Assembly: GCF_017303295.1 (NCBI RefSeq)
Contig: NZ_JAFKOK010000009.1
Location: 62,001 to 126,000, forward strand
Direction of reading: 5' to 3'
Source of the DNA: Rhodobacter sp. NTK016B
Lineage (GTDB): Bacteria; Pseudomonadota; Alphaproteobacteria; Rhodobacterales; Rhodobacteraceae
DNA length: 64,000 bases
The notes under the pieces were generated by a model. That model did not search any database, was not told where the DNA came from, and saw nothing but the letters and a program-made list of their open reading frames with translations. Positions 1 through 8,022 of this stretch are shown one piece after another. The translations under genes were made by a program, and so were the position numbers. Position 1 is the first letter of the stretch. The number at the start of each line of letters is the position of its first letter.

Positions 1-1
1 T

Positions 2-475
2 CTCGTTCATCTGGGCTTTGCCATGGCCGGGCTTGCGGCCGTGCTGCAGACCTCGGCGCTTCTGTTCACAGCGATCAAATACGCGGGCGTCGCGTATCTT
101 CTGTGGATGGCCTGGGGCACGCTTCAGGGCACCGGCGCCTTGCAGGTCACGCCCGACACCACGCGCCACGCCCCCGCAGCGCTGGTGCGGCGCGGCGTTC
201 TGCTGAACCTCCTCAACCCGAAACTGCCGATGTTCTTCGTGGCCTTCCTGCCGCAATTTATCCCCGCCGGCGCCCCGAACGCGACCGCCCTGCTGATCGA
301 GCTGGGCTTCGGCTTCGTGGCGATGACGGCGGGCGTCTTCCTGCTCTACGCGCTGGCGGCGGGCTGGCTGCGCAGCCGCGTGCTCGGCTCGCCCCGCGCA
401 ATGACCTGGCTGCGCCGTGTCTTCGCCGCCTCCTTCGCGGGTCTCGGCGCGAAACTGGCCTTCGAGCGCGCGTGA
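2..475 (+). CDS. LysE/RhtB family amino-acid exporter, 3' part
   Basis: The reading frame is already open at base 2 and ends at 475, so the N-terminus lies outside the window. The visible 157 residues contain hydrophobic segments typical of LysE/RhtB translocators and the family motif NLLNPKLPMFFVAFLPQF, in which the NPK turn precedes a membrane helix. Members export amino acids or their derivatives across the inner membrane by proton exchange. The stop TGA overlaps the GTG start of the next gene (GTGA at 472-475), which suggests translational coupling with the methyltransferase. The substrate cannot be read from sequence. Confidence 0.85.
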   Translation, partial: LVHLGFAMAGLAAVLQTSALLFTAIKYAGVAYLLWMAWGTLQGTGALQVTPDTTRHAPAALVRRGVLLNLLNPKLPMFFVAFLPQFIPAGAPNATALLIELGFGFVAMTAGVFLLYALAAGWLRSRVLGSPRAMTWLRRVFAASFAGLGAKLAFERA

Positions 476-1086
476 CCGACTCCGAAGCTCTGCGCTTCTA
501 CGATGCCGCGGCGAAACGATTGGGCGACAGACTGCCCGACGCCCCGCCCAGCCTTGCCGCTTTCGCCGCTGCCCTGCCCGCCGGAGCCACGATCCTGGAT
601 CTGGGCTGCGGCCATGGCGTCGCGGCGGCGCATCTTGCAAAAGCCGGCTTCGACGTGACCGGGCTCGATCCGTCCGGGGGGCTGCTGGCGGTGGCGCGCA
701 AGCTTGCGCCGACCGCGCATTTCCGGGTGGGCGGGTTTGACGACCTGCCCGGCATGGGGCCTTACGACGCGATCTGGTGCCATTTTGCCCTGCTCCACGC
801 GCCACGCGCCCGGATGCCCCGCCACCTGGCCGCGATGGCGCAGGCGCTGACACCCGACGGCACGCTCGCGCTGGCAATGCTCGAAGGCGAGGGCGAGATC
901 CGCGACCCGCGTGGCCTGCCCTACACCTTCGTCACCGAAACCTTCATCACCGCGCTTCTGTCCGAGGCGGGCTTTCGCGATATCAACGCCACCCGCGCCC
1001 CTGCCCCGGCCGGGGTCGCGGGCCGCGACATCGCCCTGCATCTGCGCGCGACCCGCGCTCGGGCGGTTGACCCCGGCGCCGTTTGA
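472..1086 (+). CDS. Class I SAM-dependent methyltransferase
   Basis: A 204-residue protein starting at a GTG that overlaps the previous stop. Motif I of Rossmann methyltransferases is clear (ILDLGCGHGVAAAHL, about residues 39-53), followed by the acidic end of strand 2 (VTGLDPSGG) and a motif IV-like PYDAIWCHFALLH. The fold binds S-adenosylmethionine in the cytoplasm; the methyl acceptor is unknown, since this general Methyltransf_11/25 type covers small molecules and proteins alike. A long open frame continues upstream inside the exporter gene, but that part has no family resemblance and the GTG at the stop-start overlap is the better start. Confidence 0.85.
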   Translation: MTDSEALRFYDAAAKRLGDRLPDAPPSLAAFAAALPAGATILDLGCGHGVAAAHLAKAGFDVTGLDPSGGLLAVARKLAPTAHFRVGGFDDLPGMGPYDAIWCHFALLHAPRARMPRHLAAMAQALTPDGTLALAMLEGEGEIRDPRGLPYTFVTETFITALLSEAGFRDINATRAPAPAGVAGRDIALHLRATRARAVDPGAV

Positions 1087-1128
1087 CGGCACCCCCTGCC
1101 CCGGAAACAGCCGCAAGGACGATGCCCC

Positions 1129-1581
1129 ATGCCTGAACTCTTCGCCTGGACCGATGGCGCCTGCTCCGGGAATCCCGGCCCCGGAGGCTGGGGCGTGCTG
1201 ATGCGCGCGATGGAGGGCGAGAGCGTGCTCAAAGAGCGCACGCTCAACGGCGGTGAGCCGGACACCACCAACAACCGCATGGAACTGATGGCGGCGATCT
1301 CGGCGCTGGAAACCCTGACCCGGCCCTCGACCATCACCATCACCACCGATTCGGCCTATGTGAAGAACGGCGTCACCCAGTGGATCCACGGCTGGAAACG
1401 CAATGGCTGGAAAACCGCCGACAAAAAGCCCGTCAAGAATGCCGAACTCTGGCAGCGGCTGGACGCGGCGCAGAAAACCCATTCGGTGACGTGGAAATGG
1501 ATCAAGGGCCATGCCGGCCATGCCGAGAACGAGCGCGCCGACGAACTGGCCCGCGAAGGCATGGCGCCCTATAAGGGCTGA
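1129..1581 (+). CDS. rnhA: Ribonuclease HI
   Basis: A 150-residue protein of normal length for bacterial RNase HI, which cuts the RNA strand of RNA-DNA hybrids and clears R-loops and primers. The catalytic carboxylates are visible: Asp in [16 protein letters not shown], Glu in NRMELMAAI, Asp in TTDSAYV and the last Asp in NERADELA. The flexible-loop His sits in [13 protein letters not shown]. The basic handle segment (residues about 80-100, [17 protein letters not shown]) is present. An AAGGA ribosome binding site lies 8-12 bases before the ATG. It stands 42 bases after the methyltransferase and is probably co-transcribed with its neighbours. Confidence 0.97.
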   Translation: MPELFAWTDGACSGNPGPGGWGVLMRAMEGESVLKERTLNGGEPDTTNNRMELMAAISALETLTRPSTITITTDSAYVKNGVTQWIHGWKRNGWKTADKKPVKNAELWQRLDAAQKTHSVTWKWIKGHAGHAENERADELAREGMAPYKG

Positions 1582-1599
1582 TCCTGAACGGAGCGTCCT

Positions 1600-2229
1600 A
1601 TGACCGTCGTCGCCTTTCTCGAATACCTCTCGGTCTTCGTCTTCGCGCTGACCGGCGCCTTGGTCGCGTCGCGTGCGCAGCTCGACCTGCTGGGCTTTCT
1701 GTTCATCGCCTCGCTCACGGCGGTGGGTGGCGGCACCGTGCGCGACCTCGTCCTGAACCGCGAAACGATCTTCTGGATCGCCAATCCTCGCTATATCGGC
1801 GTGGCCTCGATTGCCGCCCTGCTGGTCTTTTTCACCGCCCACCTGCTTGAGAACCGTCGCCGCGCCATCGACTGGTTCGATGCGGGCGCGCTGGCGGTCG
1901 CCGTCCCGGCGGGCGTCGGGGTGGCGCTAGACCTGGGGCATGGCGCGGCGGTGGTGGTGATGATGGGCATGATGACCGGCGCGTTCGGCGGGCTGATGCG
2001 CGACGTCGTCTGCAACGAGGTGCCGCTGGTGTTGCGTCAGGGCGAGCTTTATCTCTCCGCCGCCTTCGCGGGCGCCACCGCCGCGCTGCTGATCCGCTGG
2101 GGTTTCGGCCCCACGCCGCTCGCGCTGCTGGGCTGCGCCGCCGTGACCTTCCTTTTGCGCGCGGGGTCGATGATCTATGGCTGGAAACTGCCGGTCTATA
2201 AATCGCGCCCGCCGCGCAACCGGATCTGA
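1600..2229 (+). CDS. TRIC/UPF0126 family cation channel (YicG-like)
   Basis: A 209-residue integral membrane protein with about seven hydrophobic segments. It shows the internal duplication of the UPF0126/TRIC family: each half carries a glycine motif followed by Arg-Asp, GGGTVRDLVLN near residue 48 and GGLMRDVVCN near residue 128. Bacterial homologues form trimeric potassium-permeable channels related to the intracellular cation channels of animals; the physiological role in bacteria is not settled. It starts 18 bases after rnhA with GGAG seven bases upstream of the ATG, so it is probably in the same transcript. Confidence 0.88.
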   Translation: MTVVAFLEYLSVFVFALTGALVASRAQLDLLGFLFIASLTAVGGGTVRDLVLNRETIFWIANPRYIGVASIAALLVFFTAHLLENRRRAIDWFDAGALAVAVPAGVGVALDLGHGAAVVVMMGMMTGAFGGLMRDVVCNEVPLVLRQGELYLSAAFAGATAALLIRWGFGPTPLALLGCAAVTFLLRAGSMIYGWKLPVYKSRPPRNRI

Positions 2230-2295
2230 CCCCTCTTGATTCCGCGCGCGCCCGACCCCATTTCGCATTCAACATAGTGAATACGAGGCATCGCC

Positions 2296-2742
2296 ATGGC
2301 CACCAAGATCAAGCTGACCTGCCCGGAATGCGCGCAGGTGAACCAGTTCCCCGCCGACAAGGCCGAGGCCTCGCCGAAATGCGGCATCTGCGGTCATGCG
2401 CTCAATGACGGCAAGGTCGCCAAGCTCGACCTCAAGACGCTCGAGAAGATGGCAAAGAACGACGATCTGCCCCTGCTCGTTGATTTCTGGGCGCCGTGGT
2501 GCGGACCCTGCCGACAGATGGCGCCCGAATTCGAAAAGGCCGCGCGCGAGCTGAAAGGCAAGGTGCGACTGGCCAAGATCGACACCCAGTCGAACCCCGA
2601 CGCCACCGTGCGCTTCAACATTCGCGGCATCCCGGCCTTCATCCTGTTCCATCGCGGCCGCGAAGTGGCCCGCCTCGCCGGCGCCCGCCCGGCCCGCGAT
2701 CTGCTGCGCTTCGTCGAGGAAAAGCTCGCCCTCACACGCTAG
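2296..2742 (+). CDS. trxC: Thioredoxin 2 (zinc-finger thioredoxin)
   Basis: A 148-residue TrxC-type thioredoxin. The N-terminal 40 residues carry a zinc-binding pair of CxxC motifs (CPEC at about 10-13 and CGIC at about 29-32). The thioredoxin fold follows with the active site WAPWCGPC near residue 68-75 and the cis-proline loop RGIPAF near 114. It reduces disulfides in the cytoplasm using thioredoxin reductase and is typically an oxidative-stress thioredoxin. The second CPEC cysteine and all zinc ligands are intact. A strong terminator follows directly at 2769-2803. Confidence 0.95.
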   Translation: MATKIKLTCPECAQVNQFPADKAEASPKCGICGHALNDGKVAKLDLKTLEKMAKNDDLPLLVDFWAPWCGPCRQMAPEFEKAARELKGKVRLAKIDTQSNPDATVRFNIRGIPAFILFHRGREVARLAGARPARDLLRFVEEKLALTR

Positions 2743-2768
2743 GGCGCGCAAAGCGGATCCGGACAGCA

Positions 2769-2803
2769 AAAGGGTGCCCCGTCGCGGGACACCCTTTATC
2801 TTT
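2769..2803 (+). terminator. Rho-independent terminator after trxC
   Basis: AAAGGGTG..CCCG and CGGG..CACCCTTT pair across a short loop at 2769-2797 and are followed by the T-rich ATCTTT. It ends the rnhA-TRIC-trxC transcript. Confidence 0.85.
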
Positions 2804-2848
2804 AATCCGGAAATATACTCGGGGGGTGAATTTGCCGTCAGGCAAAGA

Positions 2849-2867
2849 GGGGGGCAGACAGCCCCCC
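2849..2867 (-). terminator. Terminator of the polyamine transporter operon
   Basis: GGGGGGC (2849-2855) and GCCCCCC (2861-2867) form a seven-pair GC stem with a five-base loop, followed on the minus strand by TCTTTG. It lies eight bases beyond the last permease stop and faces the trxC terminator, separating the convergent transcripts. Confidence 0.65.
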
Positions 2868-2874
2868 TGCTTCC

Positions 2875-3726
2875 TTAACCCGGGCTCATCCCCCGCAGCC
2901 GCTCATTGCGCCGACGCAGGATTTCCAGCGTCGCGAGCAGCAGGATCGACAAGGCCACCATCAGCGAGGCCACGGCAAGGATCGTCGGCGAGATCTGCTC
3001 GCGCAGGCCGATGAACATCTGCCACGGCAGCGTCTTCTGCCCGGCCGACCCCACGAAGATCACCACCACGACTTCGTCGAACGAGGTGATGAAGGCAAAC
3101 AGTGCGCCCGAGATCACCCCCGGCAGGATCAGCGGAAGCTGAACCTTGAAGAAGGTTTTCACCGGCCCCGCCCCCATCGATGCCGCCGCCCGGGTCAGCG
3201 AGCGGTCGAAGCCCACCAGCGTCGCGGTCACGGTGATGATGACGAAGGGAATACCCAGGATCGCGTGCGCCAGCACAACGCCCCAATAGGTCCCCTGCAG
3301 GCCGATCGCCGAGAAGAAGAAATACATCCCCGCCGCCGAGATGATCAGCGGCACGATCATCGGCGAGATCAGGATCGCCATCATCGCGCGCTTGAACGGC
3401 ACATGCGTCTGGCTGAGGCCGATCGCCGCCAGCGTACCGAGGCTGACCGAAATCAGCGTCGCCATCGGTGCGATGGTCAGCGAGTTCCTCATGGCCAACT
3501 GCCAGTCGGGATTGGTGAAGAAGTCCACGTAGTGCTTGAGCGAGAACCCTGCCGGATCCAGCGCCAGCATCTCCGGCGTGAAGGTGAAGAAGTCCTCAGC
3601 GTTGAAGCTCAGCGGCAGGATCACGAGGATCGGGAACATCAGGTAGAAGAACACCAGCGCGCAGATCACGCGGAAAGCGTAGTACCAGACCCGTTGCAGC
3701 GGGGATGCGTAGCTTGGAAGCGCCAT
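2875..3726 (-). CDS. ABC transporter permease, PotC-like
   Basis: A 283-residue inner-membrane permease with about six hydrophobic segments. The EAA loop that contacts the ATPase is visible as AAASMGAGPVKTFFKVQLPL around residues 178-198, with the conserved glycine. Length and topology fit the second permease of spermidine/putrescine-type importers. It starts six bases after the other permease gene and is the last gene of the operon. The related PotABCD systems import polyamines, but related families move other small cations or acids, so the ligand is inferred from family only. Confidence 0.9.
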   Translation of the reverse strand: MALPSYASPLQRVWYYAFRVICALVFFYLMFPILVILPLSFNAEDFFTFTPEMLALDPAGFSLKHYVDFFTNPDWQLAMRNSLTIAPMATLISVSLGTLAAIGLSQTHVPFKRAMMAILISPMIVPLIISAAGMYFFFSAIGLQGTYWGVVLAHAILGIPFVIITVTATLVGFDRSLTRAAASMGAGPVKTFFKVQLPLILPGVISGALFAFITSFDEVVVVIFVGSAGQKTLPWQMFIGLREQISPTILAVASLMVALSILLLATLEILRRRNERLRGMSPG

Positions 3727-3732
3727 GTGTCG

Positions 3733-5007
3733 TTACCCCAGCTTGACGTTATCGATGCCGACCACGCGGTCGTAGACCCAGTAGAGCACCAGCACGGCCA
3801 CCAGCAGGATCGTGCCCAGAGCGCCGACCAGCCCCCAGTTGCCCGAGACGTACCATTGGTGCGCGATCCGGTTCGAGATGAACATGCCCGACGGGCCGCC
3901 CACCAGTTCGGGCGTGATGTAGTAGCCCACCGCCATGATGAAGACGAGGATTGCGCCCGCGCCGATACCGGGGATCGATTGCGGGAAATAGACCCGCCAG
4001 AACGCCGTCCAGTCATTCGCGCCAAGGCTCTTGGCCGCGCGGACATAGCTCGGCGGGATGGTTTTCATCACCGAGTACAGCGGCAGGATCATGAAGGGCA
4101 GCAGGATCTGTGTCATCGCCACGATCACGCCGAACTTGTTGTTGATCATCGTCAGCCGGTTGTCGTCGGCCACCAGTCCGATCCAGACCAGCGTCTGGTT
4201 GATCACGCCCTGTTCCTGCAACAGCACCTTCCAGGACGATGTCCGCACCAGAAGGGATGTCCAGAAGGGCAACAGAACCATGATCAGCAACAGGTTCGCG
4301 TAGCGCTCTTTCACATTCGCCAGAAGGAAGGCGATGGGATAGCCCAGAACCAGCCCCAGGAAGCAGATCAGCCCCGACATCCACGCCGTGCGCCAGAACA
4401 GCATCAGGTGGATAGACCGATCATCCGGCAGCGGCTCGATATGGCCCGAGACCATCGTGCGGTCCACGGCGGACAGGTAATACCCGATGGTCGGAGACGA
4501 GGAATACGCCTTGAGCGCGCGCCACGTTTCCAGCTCGCCCCAGCCTTCATGCGACTCGATCATCATGTCGCGGAACGGGCCGTCGGTTTCCAGATCGATC
4601 CGGCGGACCAACCGCTGGGCGCGGCGCACCATCGTGGTGAAGCCCGCCAATTCGTAATTCATCCGCCGCGCGAAGGTCAGCGCTGTGCGGTTTTCGGCAG
4701 CGACCTGCAGGTCGGCCACCAAGGCGCGGAAGGTTTCTTCCGGCGGCAATTCGGTACTGTCGACGTCCCAGCTCTCGAGCGCCGCGACGGTCTGCGGCAT
4801 GATCTCTTCGACCACTTCGTTGTCGATGGAGCGCGTGAGCATCGAGCCGATCGGCATCAGGAAGCCCAGAATAACGAACGCCAGAAGCGGCGCGATCAGC
4901 AGCAAGGCGCGGATCTTTTGTCGGCGCAATGCGCGACCGAGGCTTTTCTTGAGCGGCTCACCGTCGTGTGTCGACAGCATATCCGGTTTGGTATCGCTGG
5001 AGCTCAT
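3733..5007 (-). CDS. ABC transporter permease with large periplasmic insert, PotB-like
   Basis: A 424-residue permease. I start it at the ATG at 5005-5007, which has AGGGA seven bases upstream; the frame is open for 20 more codons but lacks a binding site there. After the first membrane segment (about residues 37-60) there is an unusually long polar stretch of about 140 residues before the remaining five segments; ordinary PotB proteins are about 285 residues. The EAA loop reads AAKSLGANDWTAFWRVYFPQ. This extended form is common in Rhodobacterales polyamine-type systems. It is separated from the binding-protein gene by a strong stem-loop. Confidence 0.88.
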   Translation of the reverse strand: MSSSDTKPDMLSTHDGEPLKKSLGRALRRQKIRALLLIAPLLAFVILGFLMPIGSMLTRSIDNEVVEEIMPQTVAALESWDVDSTELPPEETFRALVADLQVAAENRTALTFARRMNYELAGFTTMVRRAQRLVRRIDLETDGPFRDMMIESHEGWGELETWRALKAYSSSPTIGYYLSAVDRTMVSGHIEPLPDDRSIHLMLFWRTAWMSGLICFLGLVLGYPIAFLLANVKERYANLLLIMVLLPFWTSLLVRTSSWKVLLQEQGVINQTLVWIGLVADDNRLTMINNKFGVIVAMTQILLPFMILPLYSVMKTIPPSYVRAAKSLGANDWTAFWRVYFPQSIPGIGAGAILVFIMAVGYYITPELVGGPSGMFISNRIAHQWYVSGNWGLVGALGTILLVAVLVLYWVYDRVVGIDNVKLG

Positions 5008-5073
5008 CCTCGGGTCCCTGTCAGGGTCGGCGCCCGGACAAGCGAAGTCGCTCGGGCGCCGGTGCATCGGTCA

Positions 5074-5102
5074 GGTACCGGCCTCGGACCGAGGCCGGTA
5101 CC
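5074..5102 (-). promoter_or_regulatory. Intercistronic stem-loop between binding protein and permease genes
   Basis: A near-perfect palindrome with 14-base arms, GGTACCGGCCTCGG and CCGAGGCCGGTACC, around one unpaired base. No T-tract follows, so it is more likely an mRNA-stabilising or partial-termination element than a full terminator. Such a hairpin commonly keeps the binding protein more abundant than its permeases. Confidence 0.7.
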
Positions 5103-5113
5103 AGTTCACTTTA

Positions 5114-6229
5114 TTATTGGGCCAGCCAGGCCTGGAAGCGCGCGTCCATCTCGTCGCGGTAATCTGCCCACCAGGTGTAGTTGAACAGGAACGCCCCTTC
5201 GAGGTTATCCGGCGCGGTCGGCATGTGCGGACCCATCGGAATACCCAGCTCGGCGTGATCGCCAACCAGCGGCGCCGACGACGTGCGGGCCGGACCATAC
5301 GAGATATAGGCGGCCTGATCGGCCAGACGCTGGGTGTCGGTCGCGAAATAGAGGTAATCCAGCACGCGAGCGAGGTGATCTTCGGGCAGACCCTCGGGGA
5401 TCACCCAACCGTCCAGGTCGAACATCTGGTAGCCCCAGGCCATGCCGATCGGCTGGTCCTGCTCGGCAATGGCCGAGAACAGACGACCGTTATAGGTCGA
5501 CCCCATGAAGACTTCGCCATCGGCCAGAAGCTGCGGCGTTTCGGCGCCGGCGGTCCACCAGATGGTCTCATCCTTGATCGTGTCGAGCATGGCGAAAGCG
5601 CGCTCGACGCCCTCGTCGGTCTCAAGCATGTCGTAGACGTCTTCGATGGCCACGCCGTCGCACAGCAGCGCCCATTCCATGTTGCCGATCGGACGACGCT
5701 CAAGCGCGCGGCGGCCCGGATAGGTTTCCAGATCGAACACGGCGCAGGCATCGGTCGGCGCCTCGGCACCCTCGGGCACCATGTCGGTGCGGTAGCCGAA
5801 GGTGGTCGAATACACGATCTGCGGAATGAAGCATTCCGAGACGATCATGTCGCCGAAGTCTTCCGACGCCGAGGTGCCGTCCGGCGCTTCGGCCAGAACT
5901 TCGTCGGCGTCGATCGGCATCGCCAGACCTTCGTCGCACAGGCGCATCGCGTCCGAGGCAACCACGTCGACCAGATCCCAGGTCACGTTGTTGGCTTCGA
6001 ACATCGCGCGCATGCGGGCCACGGCATCAGCCGAGCTTTCGTCGGTGATGATCTGCACCTCGGGGTGCATTTCCTGATAGGGCTCGTGATAGGCGTTGAT
6101 CTGAGACTGCTGGTAAGCGCCGCCCCAGGACACGATGGTCATTTCGTTGGCCATGTCCTGAGCGAACGCGCCACCAGCGGTCAGCGCGAGGACTCCGGCG
6201 GCCCCCATCATTGTGGTCTTGAGTTTCAT
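5114..6229 (-). CDS. Periplasmic solute-binding protein, polyamine (PotD) type
   Basis: A 371-residue protein. The start at 6227-6229 has GGGAG seven bases upstream and begins a classical signal peptide (two Lys, a hydrophobic core and cleavage near AFA-QD about residue 22-23). The mature part starts MTIVSWGGAYQQSQINAY, typical of family 1 extracellular binding proteins of the spermidine/putrescine group. It delivers ligand to the two permeases encoded downstream. The long frame before 6229 has no signal-peptide character and is not used. Ligand identity, polyamine or another cation, is inferred from family. Confidence 0.9.
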   Translation of the reverse strand: MKLKTTMMGAAGVLALTAGGAFAQDMANEMTIVSWGGAYQQSQINAYHEPYQEMHPEVQIITDESSADAVARMRAMFEANNVTWDLVDVVASDAMRLCDEGLAMPIDADEVLAEAPDGTSASEDFGDMIVSECFIPQIVYSTTFGYRTDMVPEGAEAPTDACAVFDLETYPGRRALERRPIGNMEWALLCDGVAIEDVYDMLETDEGVERAFAMLDTIKDETIWWTAGAETPQLLADGEVFMGSTYNGRLFSAIAEQDQPIGMAWGYQMFDLDGWVIPEGLPEDHLARVLDYLYFATDTQRLADQAAYISYGPARTSSAPLVGDHAELGIPMGPHMPTAPDNLEGAFLFNYTWWADYRDEMDARFQAWLAQ

Positions 6230-6317
6230 TGAAGTACTCCCTAGTCGAGTTGCCCGCTGTTGTCGCAAGCCGTCCTGCGGGCAAGGAATCGGCAAGAGTT
6301 TCCCACGCGCCGCGCCG

Positions 6318-7415
6318 TCAGGCGTCGAGCGCACGGCAATCCTCGGCCTGCCATCCGATTTGAATCTTTTGACCCGGCGAATAGCGGCCCTGATCCTGAG
6401 CGTTCCGATACTTCATGATGAAGTCGTCATTCCCGGCAACGCGCAGCCGAACCCGGAATGTATCGCCCATATAGATGAATTCCAGCACTTCGGCGTCGAT
6501 CAGGTGCGCGTCGGACGCCAGACGCTCGGGATTCGATTCAACCCGCTCGGGGCGGATCGAGACCCGCGTGCGCTCGCCAGACTTGGTCACATTGACCGGC
6601 TGCGCGTCGATCACGCTGCCATCGTCAAGCCGCACCGTACAACGATTGCCGTTGATCGTTTCGATAACGCCTTCGAGCTTGTTGTTCTCGCCGATGAACT
6701 GCGCCACGAAGCTGTTTTCGGGGCGTTCGTACAGATCCTCAGGCGGGGCAAGCTGCTGGATGCGCCCGTCGTTGAACACCGCCACGCGGTCCGACATGGT
6801 CAGCGCCTCGGTCTGGTCGTGGGTGACATAGACCGTGGTGATGCCCAGCGTGTGCGCAAGGTTGGTGATCTCGAACTGCATGTGCTCGCGCAACTGCTTG
6901 TCGAGCGCGCCAAGCGGTTCGTCCATCAGCACCAACTCAGGTTCGAAAACCAGCGCCCGGGCCAGAGCGACACGCTGCTGCTGACCGCCCGAAAGCTGTG
7001 CCGGACGGCGGCTGGCGAAATCGCCCATCTGAACCATGTCCAGCGCGCGGCGGATCTTGCCCTCACGCTCGGACTTGCCCATCCCACGCACTTCAAGAGG
7101 AAAACCGAGATTCTCGGCAATCGTCATATGCGGGAACAACGCGTAGTTCTGGAAAACCATGCCAATCCCGCGTTTGTGCGGCGGGATGTTGTTGATCGGC
7201 TTGTTGTCGAGAAGGATTTCGCCATGGGTGGCGGTTTCAAAGCCCGCCAGCATCATGAGACAGGTTGTCTTCCCCGACCCGGACGGACCGAGCATCGTCA
7301 GGAATTCACCCTTCGGCATGCTCAGGTTCAGGTCTTTGACGACAAGCGTCTCACCATCATAGCTTTTTTGCACACGATCGAATACGACGAAACCGTCGGT
7401 GCGTGTTTCTGACAC
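6318..7415 (-). CDS. ABC transporter ATP-binding protein, PotA-like
   Basis: A 365-residue ATPase starting at GTG (7413-7415) with GGGGGA seven bases upstream. It has Walker A GPSGSGKTT, the Q-loop region, signature LSGGQQQRVALARAL, Walker B LVLMDEPLGALD and switch His in VTHDQTEAL. A C-terminal TOBE-like domain of about 110 residues follows, as in PotA and UgpC. It is the first gene of a four-gene operon (ATPase, binding protein, two permeases), transcribed leftwards from the region near 7458-7490, and powers solute import at the inner membrane. Confidence 0.93.
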   Translation of the reverse strand: MSETRTDGFVVFDRVQKSYDGETLVVKDLNLSMPKGEFLTMLGPSGSGKTTCLMMLAGFETATHGEILLDNKPINNIPPHKRGIGMVFQNYALFPHMTIAENLGFPLEVRGMGKSEREGKIRRALDMVQMGDFASRRPAQLSGGQQQRVALARALVFEPELVLMDEPLGALDKQLREHMQFEITNLAHTLGITTVYVTHDQTEALTMSDRVAVFNDGRIQQLAPPEDLYERPENSFVAQFIGENNKLEGVIETINGNRCTVRLDDGSVIDAQPVNVTKSGERTRVSIRPERVESNPERLASDAHLIDAEVLEFIYMGDTFRVRLRVAGNDDFIMKYRNAQDQGRYSPGQKIQIGWQAEDCRALDA

Positions 7416-7457
7416 TTAGCTTCCCCCTGTGGAAGTGCTTTTTTGTTCTTGTGATTG

Positions 7458-7487
7458 AGTAAAACGGCCCGACCACTTGAATTCAAG
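7458..7487 (-). promoter_or_regulatory. Candidate promoter and 12-bp palindrome before the polyamine-type operon
   Basis: On the minus strand a TTGAAT hexamer (7481-7486) lies 17 bases from TTTACT (7458-7463), a plausible -35/-10 pair. The -35 lies inside a perfect palindrome CTTGAATTCAAG (7476-7487), which could bind a dimeric repressor. It sits 43-72 bases before the ATPase start. Seen by eye only. Confidence 0.35.
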
Positions 7488-7650
7488 CGTTAAACCGCCC
7501 ATTCCCGCAATCGACGCCCAAAGGCGACAATAGGCGCATCATTCCCGTCATTTGCAGGAACATGGACCGAAATTGTGGCGGGATGCAGGCGAATCGACTT
7601 CCGGCATGCAGGACAAACTGCTCGGAAACCCTGATTCACAAAGGGGAAAA

Positions 7651-7737
7651 TGGTGCGGTCGAGAAGACTCGAACTTCCACGGGGGTTAGCCCACAGCGAC
7701 CTCAACGCTGCGCGTCTACCAATTCCGCCACGACCGC
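7651..7737 (-). tRNA. tRNA-Leu (anticodon GAG)
   Basis: On the minus strand an 87-base sequence folds as a class II tRNA: acceptor stem GCGGTCG paired with CGACCGC, anticodon stem CAGCG/CGCTG with loop TTGAGGT giving anticodon GAG, a long variable arm (TGGGCTAACCCCCG) and the T loop TTCGAGT. The 3' CCA is encoded. The flanking 7738-8022 stretch (285 bases) holds nothing else I can recognise apart from the ribosome binding site of the next gene. Confidence 0.96.
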
Positions 7738-8022
7738 ACTTGGATTGGTGCGCAGCGTTTAGCCGGTTCGTTCCGGGATGTGAAGAGGGAAATCGGCCCC
7801 TTTTGCGCATTTCTGCTCAACACGCGGCGCGGGGGCCTTCGCAAGCCTTTTGCGCAGGTCGCACGCCCACCTGCGCCGTGCCAAAGCGCCACATGGACGG
7901 GTCGTTGGCGGCAGCGCGGGCTTGCCATTAGGGGGCCGCGTCGTGTCTCTGGGTCCGGTCCGAAACGATATCCGCCCCGCCTGTGAATGCTCGCCGAGTC
8001 GCGTCCCTCCGGAGAAAACCAA

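Noticed and set aside
2805-2832. Short motif GAGTATWT downstream of genes (also near 47070-47090, read on the minus strand)
   Set aside because: It resembles an intergenic sequence I associate with Rhodobacterales, but two short and poorly matching copies are not enough to call a repeat family.
3265-5184. Open frame of 639 codons on the plus strand
   Set aside because: Antisense to both PotB/PotC-like permeases; extremely rich in His, Arg and Gln, an artefact of GC-rich membrane-protein codons.
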